Of a stretch of 64,000 nucleotides of DNA, positions 1-9,204 are shown piece after piece. The DNA is taken from the NCBI RefSeq assembly GCF_002252625.1, contig NZ_NQKW01000005.1, forward strand, positions 124,001 to 188,000. The letters run 5' to 3'. The notes beneath the pieces were generated by a model. That model ran no database searches. It saw nothing but the letters and a program-made list of their open reading frames with translations, and was not told where the DNA came from. Every line of letters starts with the position of its first letter. Positions within the stretch are counted from its first letter, which is position 1. Origin of the DNA: Synechococcus sp. 1G10. GTDB lineage: Bacteria > Cyanobacteriota > Cyanobacteriia > PCC-6307 > Cyanobiaceae. A program made the translations under genes and the position numbers.

Positions 1-2267
1 TTGTTGCGAATCAGGTATTGACTACCACTGCGCAGCTGAACAAGGTCGCCTTCGCTGCTGTTCAGGTCTTTGATTAGCGCATAGTCGCCAGTACCTTGAT
101 TCCTGTTGTTGCCATCGTTGTAAAAGGTGCTGCGCCTCGCGTCGGCCAGCACGAAGGTGTCCTTGCCACCTAGGCCAGTGAGCGTGTCAATGGTACTTTT
201 GCCGTTGTCGTTGCCGCTTTCGCTGACGCCCGCAATCAGGTTGTTTCCGGCATTTCCGGTGATGGTGTCGTTGCCGGGCGTTCCCCAGAAATTGGGACTA
301 ACAGGGGCTGGATCGTTGTCGACAATGTTGATCGTGGCAGAACTTGCGCTGCTACTGATGCTGTAGCCAACTCCGCTGGCCAGCGTCAGGATCACGGTTT
401 CGGTGCCTTCGTAGATCTGATCATCGATGGGAGTGATCATCAAATCGACGCTGCTTTGACCAGGATTAAATGTGATGCTGCTGGCAAGTTCCCCACCATT
501 GCTTGAATAGTCGCTGCCGTTGGTGGCGGTTCCGCCGATCTGCAGGAACACCTCGAGACTGTCGTTGGAATCCGAGCGGCTGAGGCGGAAGGTTCCTGGG
601 TCTGGTCCCGTTTCTGAGGCGCTGGCGTCAAAGGCGGCGAGAGACACTTGGGGCAGGGGCACGCTGCTGCCAACGAGCTGGCCGAGGCGCGTGATCGACG
701 AAGGAATATCTAGACGTCCTCCGCTGACGGTGATCCCCGCCAAGGAGCTGGTAGGTGCTGTCCCTTCCAGCAGCGCCTGCTTGATCTGGGCGCCTGTGGC
801 GGCGGGGTAAACCGATTTGAGCAGGGCGGCGGCACCGGTTACGTGTGGTGTGGCCATCGAGGTGCCGCTGTAGCTGGCATAGCTGACATTGGGCACTGTC
901 GACCAGATTCCACTGCCAGGGGCTCCGAGGTCCACCGTGGTGGCGCCGTAGTTGGAGAAGCTGGATCTACTGCCGGTGCTTGTGATCGCCGCGACAGCAA
1001 TCACATTTGAATTAGTATAATTAGAGGGATAACTGGCTAGGCTGTCATTGTTGTCGCCAACACGATCGATGCCGCCATTGCCTGCAGCGGCGATGAACAG
1101 AATATCGGCCTGATTGGCGCGTTCGATCGCATCGTACAAGGCCTGCGAGTATCCACCTCCGCCCCAGGAATTGTTGGTGGCAACAATGTTGACGCCTTTA
1201 TTCTTCAGGGCCGTGAAGTAGTCGACGGCCTTGATGGCATTGGCCGTTGTGCCGCCATTGCTGCCCAGGAATTTGGCACTTAGCAGTTTCACGTCCCAGT
1301 TCACTCCGGCAACGCCGCTGCCATTACCCCCCCTGCCGCCAATCGTGCCGGCGACATGGGTGCCATGGTCGTCACCAGTGCCGTCGTAGACAGTGTTGTT
1401 ATTGGCGTCAAAATCCCAGCCGTAGACATCATCGACATAGCCGTTAAAGTCGTTGTCGATGCCATCTCCGGCCGTTTCGCCAGGGTTGGTGCCAGCGTTG
1501 TTGGCCAGGTCAGGATGGGCGTACTGGTAGCCCTCGTCGATGATGCCGACATACACGCTGCTGGAGCCGGTGTAGCCGGAGGCCCAGGCTTCGGCGGCCT
1601 GACTGCCGTAGGCATTTGCGGGGCTGCTCGCATCGCCATACATGCCCCAGAGGCTGCCGTTTGTGAAGTAGGTGTCGTTACTGGTGGCCTGGGCCTCCAG
1701 CTTCCAGTTCTTCTCGGCATAGGCCACGCCTGGGCGTCGGGCGAGGATGGCAATGGCCTGTTCTGCGCTGAGACCAGGCGGCAGATTCACCCACTCGAGC
1801 ATGCCGGCAGCGTTGTTCTTCATCGCCGCCGTGTAGATCTCCTCGCGCAGGGACAAGCCAAAGGCTTGACGTGCGGTAGCTCGATCACTGGCTGTTGTGC
1901 CTGGCTGCCAACTCACCAGCAGGCCATCAAAGCTTGAACTGAAGTTCTTGTTGATTGGGGACGTTCCATCTGGACCGCCCATGACGCCAGAGGTTCGATA
2001 CTCGGCAGCAGGTTCGATTGAGACCGTGGGATTGGATTCAATAGTCGCATCTGGGCGGGTAACCTGAAGGCCAGCTATTAATTTTTGGTAGGTGCTCAGG
2101 CCGGAGCTTTTATTTTCTCTTTCTCTGAATTTCGGGAAGCTGAAACTGTCAATACTGATCTCTTTAGCTGCTTGGTTGAAGAGATCTGAGGTGCTACTTA
2201 TGCGCCCCTCGTAGAGATGCTCTTGCCAGAAGGAGGCCAAGCGGGCTAAGGAGAAGGCTTTTGGCAC
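1..2267 (-). CDS. Secreted subtilisin-family (S8) protease with Calx-beta and RTX-type region, 3' end outside the window
   Basis: About 755 residues are visible and the C-terminus runs off the left edge. The subtilase catalytic triad is readable: Asp244 in VGIIDEG, His301 in DDHGTHVAG and Ser470 in SGTSMATPHV, with the oxyanion Asn in NNSWGGGG between them. After the protease domain, about residues 530-645 resemble a Calx-beta domain (YEGTETVILTL, INIVDND). A calcium-binding serralysin/RTX-like stretch follows (GTPGNDTITGNAGNNLI, then GLGGKDTFVLADA). Such proteins are usually exported by type I secretion and need calcium; that is family knowledge. I chose the GTG at 2267 because an in-frame stop lies 22 bases upstream and no ATG occurs near the N-terminus; a TTG at 2240 is the alternative. 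No Shine-Dalgarno sequence is evident. Confidence 0.9.
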   Translation of the reverse strand, partial: MPKAFSLARLASFWQEHLYEGRISSTSDLFNQAAKEISIDSFSFPKFRERENKSSGLSTYQKLIAGLQVTRPDATIESNPTVSIEPAAEYRTSGVMGGPDGTSPINKNFSSSFDGLLVSWQPGTTASDRATARQAFGLSLREEIYTAAMKNNAAGMLEWVNLPPGLSAEQAIAILARRPGVAYAEKNWKLEAQATSNDTYFTNGSLWGMYGDASSPANAYGSQAAEAWASGYTGSSSVYVGIIDEGYQYAHPDLANNAGTNPGETAGDGIDNDFNGYVDDVYGWDFDANNNTVYDGTGDDHGTHVAGTIGGRGGNGSGVAGVNWDVKLLSAKFLGSNGGTTANAIKAVDYFTALKNKGVNIVATNNSWGGGGYSQALYDAIERANQADILFIAAAGNGGIDRVGDNNDSLASYPSNYTNSNVIAVAAITSTGSRSSFSNYGATTVDLGAPGSGIWSTVPNVSYASYSGTSMATPHVTGAAALLKSVYPAATGAQIKQALLEGTAPTSSLAGITVSGGRLDIPSSITRLGQLVGSSVPLPQVSLAAFDASASETGPDPGTFRLSRSDSNDSLEVFLQIGGTATNGSDYSSNGGELASSITFNPGQSSVDLMITPIDDQIYEGTETVILTLASGVGYSISSSASSATINIVDNDPAPVSPNFWGTPGNDTITGNAGNNLIAGVSESGNDNGKSTIDTLTGLGGKDTFVLADARRSTFYNDGNNRNQGTGDYALIKDLNSSEGDLVQLRSGSQYLIRN

Positions 2268-2485
2268 TACCGGTTGTTGATACGTGAATCATTTTAATCT
2301 ATAGCAGATTTGAACGGTTGTGCTGCATGTCCGTTAGTGCTGCCCTTGGCAATGGCCTCTCCAACTCCCAGCTCAGGCACAGGCTGGCTCAAGCAATACC
2401 GTTTCCTGATCCAGGTGGGGCGCGGGACGGGCCTTTCGCCTTTCACCGCGCACTCCGGGTTGCCTTGATCGTGAGCTCTACAGCT

Positions 2486-2932
2486 CTATTTGCCGATCAG
2501 CGCTGAGAGGGGGCCGATCAGGCCGGTGAGCGCCGACGTGGCGCCTGCGGCATCGGGCGTTCCACCACCGAAGGTGCTGATCACGAGATTGGCCGCAGTT
2601 TCGATCGCGGGCCACTTATCGCCGGCGAGGGGCTTGATCACCGGAGCGGCTTTGTCCCAGATTGCCTTGAAGCCGCCCATAGTGGCGACGGCTGCGCCGA
2701 GGTTTCCGCCCTTCACCTCGTTCTCGCCTTTCTTGAGCAGGTCGAGCACGGGGTTCACGGCCGGTGCCAGAGCGGCCTGGCCGGTGGTGGTGGCGGCCTG
2801 CTTCGCAGCTTCGCCGGTGGCTGTGACGGCGTCCTTGGCGACCTCTTTGGTCTGTGAGCAGCCCGTGAGGACGAGCGATCCTGCGACAGCCAAGGCCATT
2901 CCGGTCGCCAACAGCCTTTCGGAGCGAGCCAT
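2486..2932 (-). CDS. Small lipoprotein of unknown function
   Basis: The N-terminus has basic residues, a hydrophobic stretch and a lipobox ending LVLTGC, so it is predicted to be lipidated on that Cys and anchored to a membrane. The mature part is Ala/Thr/Gly-rich, has a helical segment with alternating charges after the Cys, and ends in a Gly-rich hydrophobic tail. There are no catalytic motifs and I do not recognise a family. The ATG at 2932 gives a normal-length signal peptide; a TTG three codons upstream is possible. The neighbours give no clear functional context. Confidence 0.7.
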   Translation of the reverse strand: MARSERLLATGMALAVAGSLVLTGCSQTKEVAKDAVTATGEAAKQAATTTGQAALAPAVNPVLDLLKKGENEVKGGNLGAAVATMGGFKAIWDKAAPVIKPLAGDKWPAIETAANLVISTFGGGTPDAAGATSALTGLIGPLSALIGK

Positions 2933-3033
2933 GCCTTCCAATTCTTATTAACAGCCGAACCGTAGTCACTTCGCCTCGGAAGTCCAGCCCGGTACTCCTG
3001 ATTTGTCACATTTGCTGCAGCAAGATTCTCTGC

Positions 3034-3149
3034 TCACACCTCAGCCAGCACCCTGGACTCCTCTTCGTTGCTCACCACCAAGCCCTCGATCTGATCGAAG
3101 TTGAGGTAGCGGTAGATCTTGGCGCTGCCTAGGTACACCTAGGCGCCGA
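3034..3149 (-). pseudogene. Decayed duplicate of the acnB 3' end
   Basis: Read on the minus strand this stretch gives VYLGSA, then [11 protein letters not shown], then VLAEV and a stop. Those blocks match the C-terminus of the intact aconitase gene about 1.2 kb upstream. Roughly 30 codons between the VYLGSA and YRYLNF blocks are missing, and the Gln codon before VYLGSA has become TAG. It is a non-functional fragment, most simply left by a local duplication followed by deletion. The stop codon of the neighbouring frameshifted gene lies inside it in another frame. Confidence 0.8.
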
Positions 3150-3751
3150 TCCGGGAAGGAGATTCTCAAGGCACCAGATGGTCTTCCTGCCGCCGCTGGT
3201 GCGCTCGGTGGTTGGAAGTGGTCTGGAGCTGGTGCCTGTGTCGGAGGAAGAGGATGTGGATAGGCCGTCCGGAGCCATTGCCATCGCCATCGGAACCCCT
3301 TCGGCCATGCCTTCACTGAAGATGAAATTGCTGAGCACGGCTCCTGTGACCGACTTCACCTGCAGGAACTGAGTCCTCACGACCAGCAACCTCTGGCCAT
3401 CGGCTGTGAAGAAGGCTCCGTAGCTATGGTTGGGTAAATATTTTCCTAGCACCCTAGCTCCGATCAGCAGGAGGCTTCCATCGGGTCGGTTGGCGATGAT
3501 TGAATTTGCAGGTAGCTGTTCAAGTCGGCGTTTGCGCAGACCGAACCGCTCCGGCTTGGCGCCGCAGGTGAAGAGAAAAGCGGTTCCGCCCGCCTCATAT
3601 CCCAACCCCTTGAAGGCCACCTGCCCGGAGGAGTAGTCGGGGTTGTGCAGGCCAGTATCGGCTCGCCCACCTGCTCGAAAGCCAAGGCCTGCCCTGCCGG
3701 GTCCATGCAAGCCATCAGCGTTAAGAACGCCGTGCCGAGGCCTATGAGCAT
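3129..3751 (-). pseudogene. Frameshifted gene for a small secreted protein of unknown function
   Basis: The ATG at 3751 is preceded by GGAGGG at good spacing and opens a plausible signal peptide ([17 protein letters not shown]...QALA). That frame is lost after about 35 codons. A different frame then looks coding (HNPDYSSGQVAFKG, then RPDGSLLLIGARV and FFTADGQRLLVVRTQ) up to a stop inside the acnB fragment. The simplest reading is a one-base indel near 3650-3665 in a gene translationally coupled to the LprI-like gene, whose last 10 bases overlap this start. Part of the C-terminus may have been replaced by the acnB remnant. The family is not recognised. Confidence 0.55.
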
Positions 3752-4209
3752 GGCCGAAGCCCTCCAGGGTCGTCGTGCTGAGGCTCACACCAGCTGATGC
3801 CCGTGCCCAGGTCCCGCAGCTCCTGCACCCGGCGGATCGTTTGCACGGCCTGGCACTGGCTGGTCCATTTTTCTGGGAATTGTGAGCGTCTGTAGTAGGC
3901 CTTCACCAGGGCGCACTGGGAATCGCGCAGACGGATCCAGGCCAACTGGGCGTCCTGCAGGGCCCGGCGCTCCTGGGAGTCGGCCCGCGCCATCAGGTCG
4001 CTGTAGACGGCATTGAGTTCCCGGTCGGCTTTTGCCAGCGCTTGCCGATGGCAGGCCACTGCCGCCGCCTCTGCCTGGGGCAGGCCCGGGCACTCAACCG
4101 CGGTGCCGGAGAAGTAGCCACCGCTGGGATCGTCGGCCCGGGCCACGGGCGCCAGCAGCCCGAGCAGCGTGCATGCGGCCAGGATGGGTGCGTGCAGCTG
4201 GGGGTTCAT
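3742..4209 (-). CDS. LprI-like (DUF1311) secreted protein
   Basis: 155 residues with a signal peptide ending near VARA. The mature part shows the DUF1311/LprI pattern: a Cys, the repeated [19 protein letters not shown] helix, then [33 protein letters not shown]. In mycobacteria LprI is a lysozyme inhibitor; many bacterial homologues have no tested function. The ATG at 4209 overlaps the acnB stop by four bases (ATGA), so the gene is probably co-transcribed with acnB. Its 3' end overlaps the next, frameshifted gene. Confidence 0.8.
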   Translation of the reverse strand: MNPQLHAPILAACTLLGLLAPVARADDPSGGYFSGTAVECPGLPQAEAAAVACHRQALAKADRELNAVYSDLMARADSQERRALQDAQLAWIRLRDSQCALVKAYYRRSQFPEKWTSQCQAVQTIRRVQELRDLGTGISWCEPQHDDPGGLRPCS

Positions 4210-6833
4210 ACCTCAGCCAGCACCTTCTCTTCCTCCTCCACACTCACGATGCGGCCGGCATCACTGAACCCATCGATCTGGTCGAAGTTGAGGTAGCGGT
4301 AGAGCTCGCCTGAGAGGGGGTCGATCTTGGCCGCTGCAATCTCCAGGTACTCGGCCGGGCTGGGAATGCGGCCCAGCAGGGCACACACCGCCGCCAGTTC
4401 GGCGCTGCCCAGATACACCTGGGCGCCGTTTCCGAGTCGGTTGTTGAAGTTGCGGGTGCTGGTGGAGAACACGGTGGTGTTGTCTTCCACCCGGGCCTGG
4501 TTGCCCATGCAGAGCGAGCATCCGGGCAGCTCCATGCGGGCGGCGGCGGCCTCGAACTTGGCGGTGTAACCCTCGGCGCGCAGCACCTCGTCGTCCATGC
4601 GAGTGGGGGGGCAGACCCACAGACGCGCGGCGCTGGTGCCGGCCCCATCGAGCACCGTGGCGGCGGCGCGGTAGTGGCCGATGTTGGTCATGCAGGAGCC
4701 GATGAACACCTCATCGATCCGCTCGCCCGCCACCTCGGAGAGCAGCTTGACGTTGTCGGGATCGTTGGGGCAGGCCAGCACCGGTTCGGTGAGGTCATCG
4801 AGGTTGATCTCGATGATTTCGGCATACTCGGCGTCGGCGTCGGCGCCCATCAGCTGGGGATCGGCCAGCCAGGCCTCCATCGCCTGGATCCGACGGGCCA
4901 TCGTGCGCTCGTCGTGATAGCCGCGGGCGATCATGTTTTTGAGCAGCGCCACGTTGCTGCGCAGGTATTCCGCCACGGTGGCTTCTGAGAGCTTGATCGT
5001 GCAGCCGGCACAGGAGCGCTCGGCAGAGGCGTCCGTTAACTCAAAAGCCTGTTCGAGCTTGAGATCGGGCAGGCCCTCGATCTCCAGGATGCGGCCGGAG
5101 AACACGTTTTTCTTGTTGGCCTTCTCCACCGTGAGCAGACCCTTCTGGATCGCCACCCAGGGGATGGCGTTGACCACGTCGCGCAGGGTGACGCCGGGCT
5201 GGAGTGAACCGCTGAAACGCACCAGTACCGATTCGGGCATGTCGAGCGGCATGGCGCCGATGGCGGCGGCGAAGGCCACCAGGCCCGATCCTGCGGGGAA
5301 GGAGATGCCCAGGGGGAAGCGTGTGTGGCTGTCGCCGCCGGTGCCCACGGTGTCGGGCAGAAGCATGCGATTGAGCCAGCTGTGGATGATGCCGTCGCCG
5401 GGGCGCAGGGCGACGCCGCCGCGGGAGGCCATGAAATCGGGCAGCTCGGCGTGGGTTTTGAGGTCGACCGGCTTGGGGTAGGCGGCGGTGTGGCAGAAGC
5501 TCTGCAGCACCAGATCGGCGGAGAAGCCCAGGCAGGCCAGCTCCTTCATCTCGTCACGGGTCATCGGCCCGGTGGTGTCCTGGGAGCCGACGGTGGTCAT
5601 CAGCGGCTCGCAGCTGGTGCCGGGGCGCACGCCCGCCAGGCCGCAGGCCTTGCCCACCATCTTCTGGGCCAGGGTGAAGCCCTTGCCGGTATCGGCCGGG
5701 GCCGCGGGGCGGATGAACAGCTCCGAGGGCGCCAGACCCAGCTGGGCCCGCACCTTGTCGGTCAATGAGCGGCCGATCAGCAGGGGGATTCGCCCACCGG
5801 CGCGCACTTCATCGGCGATGGTGCTGGGCTTGAGCTCGAAGCGGGCCACCACCTCACCGGCGCCTGGTTCGCCTTCAGCCCGCTCGATCGTGCCCGCATA
5901 CGGACGGATTGTGATCACATCACCCGAGTTCAGCGCCGAGACATCGCACTCGATCGGCAGGGCACCGGAATCTTCGGCGGTGTTGAAGAAGATCGGTGCG
6001 ATCTTGCCGCCCAGGATCACGCCGCCGCCGCGCTTGTTGGGCACGTGGGGAATATCGGTGCCGGTGTGCCAGAGCACGGAGTTGATCGCCGACTTGCGCG
6101 AGCTGCCGGTGCCCACCACATCGCCCACGTAGGCGACGGGGTGACCCTTGGTCTTGAGCAGATCGATCAGCTCCAGTCCGCCCGGCATGCGGGTTTCCAG
6201 CATCGCCATGGCATGCAGGGGGATGTCGGGACGGGTGGTGGCGTGGGTGGCGGGGGAGAGGTCGTCCGTGTTGGTTTCACCCTCCACCTTGAACACCGTG
6301 ACGGTGATCGCCGCCGGCAGCTCCGCCTTGGCGGTGAACCACTCGGCGCCAGCCCAGCTGTCCACCACCTGTTTCGCCCAGGGGTTGCTGGACGCCAGCT
6401 CCAGGACGTCGTGGAACGAGTCGTAGACAAGCAGGGTGCGGCTCAGGCCTTGGGCCGCTTCGGCGGCGACGGCGGCATCGGCGTTGCCGAGCAGGCTGAT
6501 CAGGGCACCGACGTTGTAGCCGCCGATCATGGTGGCCAGCAGCCTGGTGGCCTCGATCGGGCTTACCAGGGGGCTCACGTTCAGTCCCTGGGCGATGGCG
6601 CTCAACCAGCTGGCCTTGACGTAGGCGGCCTCGTCCACTCCCGGCGGGATGCGTTCGCTGAGCAGATCGAGCAGAACGCTCTCCTCACCAGCGGGAGGCT
6701 GCTCCAGCAGCTGGGTGAGGGCCTGGGCCTGGGCGGCGGAGAGCGGCAGCGCCGGCACACCGAGAGCCGAGCGCTCCGCCTCCGCCTGGCGATAGCTCAC
6801 CAGCAGGTCGGTGTCACTGTCTGGGGAGAGCAT
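4206..6833 (-). CDS. acnB: Aconitate hydratase B (bifunctional aconitase / 2-methylisocitrate dehydratase)
   Basis: 875 residues, close to the usual AcnB length of about 865. It interconverts citrate and isocitrate in the cytoplasm with a [4Fe-4S] cluster. The order is the AcnB one: N-terminal HEAT-like helical domain, the swivel domain (about residues 165-330, with GTGSSRKSA and [10 protein letters not shown]), then the catalytic domains. The likely cluster ligands are the Cys of [13 protein letters not shown] and the two in GCSLCMGNQ near the C-terminus. AcnB is the normal aconitase of cyanobacteria. A decayed copy of its last codons lies downstream. Confidence 0.97.
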   Translation of the reverse strand: MLSPDSDTDLLVSYRQAEAERSALGVPALPLSAAQAQALTQLLEQPPAGEESVLLDLLSERIPPGVDEAAYVKASWLSAIAQGLNVSPLVSPIEATRLLATMIGGYNVGALISLLGNADAAVAAEAAQGLSRTLLVYDSFHDVLELASSNPWAKQVVDSWAGAEWFTAKAELPAAITVTVFKVEGETNTDDLSPATHATTRPDIPLHAMAMLETRMPGGLELIDLLKTKGHPVAYVGDVVGTGSSRKSAINSVLWHTGTDIPHVPNKRGGGVILGGKIAPIFFNTAEDSGALPIECDVSALNSGDVITIRPYAGTIERAEGEPGAGEVVARFELKPSTIADEVRAGGRIPLLIGRSLTDKVRAQLGLAPSELFIRPAAPADTGKGFTLAQKMVGKACGLAGVRPGTSCEPLMTTVGSQDTTGPMTRDEMKELACLGFSADLVLQSFCHTAAYPKPVDLKTHAELPDFMASRGGVALRPGDGIIHSWLNRMLLPDTVGTGGDSHTRFPLGISFPAGSGLVAFAAAIGAMPLDMPESVLVRFSGSLQPGVTLRDVVNAIPWVAIQKGLLTVEKANKKNVFSGRILEIEGLPDLKLEQAFELTDASAERSCAGCTIKLSEATVAEYLRSNVALLKNMIARGYHDERTMARRIQAMEAWLADPQLMGADADAEYAEIIEINLDDLTEPVLACPNDPDNVKLLSEVAGERIDEVFIGSCMTNIGHYRAAATVLDGAGTSAARLWVCPPTRMDDEVLRAEGYTAKFEAAAARMELPGCSLCMGNQARVEDNTTVFSTSTRNFNNRLGNGAQVYLGSAELAAVCALLGRIPSPAEYLEIAAAKIDPLSGELYRYLNFDQIDGFSDAGRIVSVEEEEKVLAEV

Positions 6834-6962
6834 GGCGAAACGATGAGGTTGTCTCCATTGTTTCCGGCCGTGGCCCCCCGCTCAGTCACCATCGCTGCCA
6901 AAGATGCTGCGGGGAGAGTCTCTAGGGTGTGAGATTGGCCCCGGTTCCAGACCGCTCCCGGC

Positions 6963-8036
6963 ATGCTCACCACCTCCGACCTCCACATCGTGGAGACACG
7001 GCCGCTGGTGGCCCCGGCGGTCCTCCACCGCGAACTGCCTCTGAGCCAGACGGCGGCCCGCACCGTGCTCGATGCCCGTGAGCGGATCAAGGCGATCCTG
7101 CATGGGCAGGACTCCCGCGTCCTGGTGATCGTCGGCCCCTGCTCGGTGCACGACGTGGAGGCCGCCCGGGCCTATGCCGATGCGATCGCAGAGGTGCGCG
7201 AGCGCCACCGAGACCAGCTGGAGGTGGTGATGCGGGTGTACTTCGAGAAGCCCCGCACCACCGTGGGCTGGAAAGGCCTGATCAACGATCCCCACCTCGA
7301 CGCCAGCTACGACATCAACACCGGGCTGCGATTGGCGCGGGGCTTGCTGGTGCATCTTGCCGAGATGGGGCTGCCGGCCGCCACCGAGCTGCTCGATCCT
7401 GTGGTGCCCCAGTACATCGCTGATCTGATCGGCTGGACGGCGATCGGGGCGCGCACCACCGAAAGCCAGACCCACCGGGAGATGGCATCCGGCCTGTCGA
7501 TGCCGATCGGCTTCAAGAACGGCACCGACGGCAGCGCCGTCACGGCCATCCATGCCATGCAGGCCGCCTCCAAGCCCCACCATTTCCTGGGCATCAGCCA
7601 GCTGGGCCACGCTGCGATCGTCTCCACCACCGGCAATCCGGATGGCCATCTCGTGCTGCGCGGCGGCAAGGGAGGCAGCAACTACCACTCCGAAGCGATC
7701 GAGCAGGCGGCCCATGCCCTTCAGAAGGAGGGCCTGCCGGCGAGGCTGATGGTTGATTGCAGCCATGGCAACTCCAACAAGGACTACCGGCGCCAGGGGG
7801 AGGTGCTCGCCGAGGTGGCTGATCAGTTGCGCAGTGGCTCCCGCCATGTGATGGGGGTGATGATCGAAAGTCACCTGGTGGCAGGCAATCAGAAGATCCC
7901 CGCCGATCTGAGCCAGCTGGCCTACGGCCAGAGCATCACCGATGCCTGCATCGACCTGGAGACCACCCGCACGGTGCTGGACGGGCTGGCCGCAGCTGTG
8001 GCTGAGGTCCAGGCCAGCAGCCTGGCGCCGGTCTGA
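6963..8036 (+). CDS. aroG: 3-deoxy-7-phosphoheptulonate (DAHP) synthase, class I
   Basis: 357 residues. It condenses phosphoenolpyruvate and erythrose 4-phosphate, the first step of the shikimate pathway. Class I AroF/G/H motifs are clear: VGPCSVHD (PEP site), FEKPRTTVGWKG, IGARTTESQ, GFKNGTDG, LRGGKGGSNY and MVDCSHGNSNKD. The metal ligands of the family fall in these blocks. It is transcribed divergently from acnB. Which E. coli paralogue (AroF, AroG or AroH) it matches best, and hence its feedback inhibitor, cannot be told by eye, so the symbol is generic. Confidence 0.95.
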   Translation: MLTTSDLHIVETRPLVAPAVLHRELPLSQTAARTVLDARERIKAILHGQDSRVLVIVGPCSVHDVEAARAYADAIAEVRERHRDQLEVVMRVYFEKPRTTVGWKGLINDPHLDASYDINTGLRLARGLLVHLAEMGLPAATELLDPVVPQYIADLIGWTAIGARTTESQTHREMASGLSMPIGFKNGTDGSAVTAIHAMQAASKPHHFLGISQLGHAAIVSTTGNPDGHLVLRGGKGGSNYHSEAIEQAAHALQKEGLPARLMVDCSHGNSNKDYRRQGEVLAEVADQLRSGSRHVMGVMIESHLVAGNQKIPADLSQLAYGQSITDACIDLETTRTVLDGLAAAVAEVQASSLAPV

Positions 8037-8045
8037 TTGGATTAG

Positions 8046-8076
8046 TTCTGGCACTCCCAGAGTGAGACTGCCAGAA
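8046..8076. terminator. Inverted repeat after the DAHP synthase gene, possible terminator
   Basis: TTCTGGCA pairs perfectly with TGCCAGAA, and an inner CACTC/GAGTG can extend the structure. It begins nine bases after the DAHP synthase stop. No T-run follows, so an intrinsic terminator is only a suggestion. Confidence 0.4.
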
Positions 8077-8087
8077 TCATGTTCTTG

Positions 8088-8106
8088 CAACAGGATGTTC
8101 CTGTTG
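8088..8106. repeat. Perfect short hairpin upstream of the 8180 gene
   Basis: CAACAGGA, a three-base loop, then TCCTGTTG. It lies about 75 bases before the next start codon, so it could be an operator or a leader structure. There is no direct evidence of function. Confidence 0.3.
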
Positions 8107-8179
8107 AACAGTTGATTCTGGTGGGCGCACTAAGTTGCCGTTCCTTGAGGCATCCGGTGATGCATCAGGAGCGAACCCA

Positions 8180-8521
8180 ATGTCCTATCTCCTCCAATTT
8201 TGCGGCTTGAGCGAACCCCTCCAGCTGTTCTATCTTGAGCAGAGTGGCGCTACCAAGGAGCCCACAGGGCCAGTGTTTGCCGGCTTTCGACCCTTCCAGC
8301 TCGATGATCTGCTCGGCTGGGCCCTGGGTTCAGCCCGTCAGCGGGGCTGGGATCCCGAGGGCATTCAGACCACCGTTCTCCAGGCCTGGATGGAGCGTGC
8401 CGAGGTGATCCGTCAGTGGCAGCTGCGTCTCAAGGCTGAGCCCAGCGATCGGCTGGTGGTGGCCGGCCTCGGCACCCCCTCCGACTGGCAGCACCGCTGC
8501 GAGGGGATGCTCAGGGCCTGA
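8180..8521 (+). CDS. Conserved-looking small protein of unknown function
   Basis: 113 residues from the ATG at 8180, which has AGGAG eight bases upstream; this supports it over an in-frame upstream start at 8135. The protein is soluble and begins MSYLLQFCGLSEPLQLFYLE. It is rich in Trp and Gln, with no membrane segments or catalytic motifs that I can see. Its last bases overlap the end of the convergent kinase gene. Family not recognised. Confidence 0.65.
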   Translation: MSYLLQFCGLSEPLQLFYLEQSGATKEPTGPVFAGFRPFQLDDLLGWALGSARQRGWDPEGIQTTVLQAWMERAEVIRQWQLRLKAEPSDRLVVAGLGTPSDWQHRCEGMLRA

Positions 8522-9155
8522 GCGAGAGCCAGCTCCAGAGCAGGCCCGTAGCCACTGGAACGCTGAGGTTGTCGAGGCCGACGATGGCGATCTGCTCCAG
8601 CAGAGTGGCCGCCAGGCTGATCAGCACCAGGGCGGCTGGGCCGGGCCCGGTGCCCCCCAGCTGGCGCAGGAGCACCACCACCAGCAGGGCCATGCCGGCC
8701 ATGGCCCCTGTGCCCACAACCGACTTGCGTTGCCCGAGGATCTGCCAGCTCGGTGAGGAGATCAAGGGTCCAAGCAGCCCGGCGAAGCCATCCCCCAGGG
8801 CCATGACCAGCACCCCCGCTACCACGGCCTGGGGCTGGGCCGGCCAGAACAGCGCCAGCAACAGGGTGATCGCGGCGCCGTAGGCCACGGTTCCGTAGCT
8901 GTGGCGCCCCACGTCCTCAATGGCCGGTAGTAAGCGGTAGCGGTGGTTAAGCGCCGCCAGCAGGGTTACCACGGCAGCAGCCGGCAGGGCGATCCAGCGA
9001 TCGACCCCGACGGCCCAGGCGATCAGCACCACCGGTCCGGAGCCGATATGCAGCAGTTTGCGGCTCCATTCGGGTTGATCAGGCCAGCGCTGGCGGGCCC
9101 AAATCGCTAGACCGAGGACACAGGCCAGCCAGACCAGCACCAAGGCCACTCCCAT
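8511..9155 (-). CDS. Phytol kinase-like integral membrane CTP-dependent kinase
   Basis: 214 residues with about six hydrophobic segments. The signature blocks of the dolichol/phytol kinase family are present: RKLLHIGSGPVVL near residue 32, LVMALGDGFAGLLGP in the middle, and VGLDNLSVPVATGLL near the end. Relatives (plant VTE5, Synechocystis Slr1652) phosphorylate phytol from chlorophyll turnover for tocopherol synthesis. Whether this protein uses phytol or another prenol is inferred from the family. Confidence 0.8.
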   Translation of the reverse strand: MGVALVLVWLACVLGLAIWARQRWPDQPEWSRKLLHIGSGPVVLIAWAVGVDRWIALPAAAVVTLLAALNHRYRLLPAIEDVGRHSYGTVAYGAAITLLLALFWPAQPQAVVAGVLVMALGDGFAGLLGPLISSPSWQILGQRKSVVGTGAMAGMALLVVVLLRQLGGTGPGPAALVLISLAATLLEQIAIVGLDNLSVPVATGLLWSWLSLRP

Positions 9156-9204
9156 CAGCGCTTCAATCCCAGCCGGCGGTGCCCAGCCTGACAGCCGCCC
9201 TGGC

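Noticed and set aside
6045-6932. Long open frame antisense to acnB (about 295 codons)
   Set aside because: It is the shadow of acnB in GC-rich DNA; composition (Gly/Gln/His-rich), no domain and no start context.
6882-8090. 402-codon frame antisense to the DAHP synthase gene
   Set aside because: Complement shadow of a well-conserved gene, His/Gly/Gln-rich, no recognisable domain.
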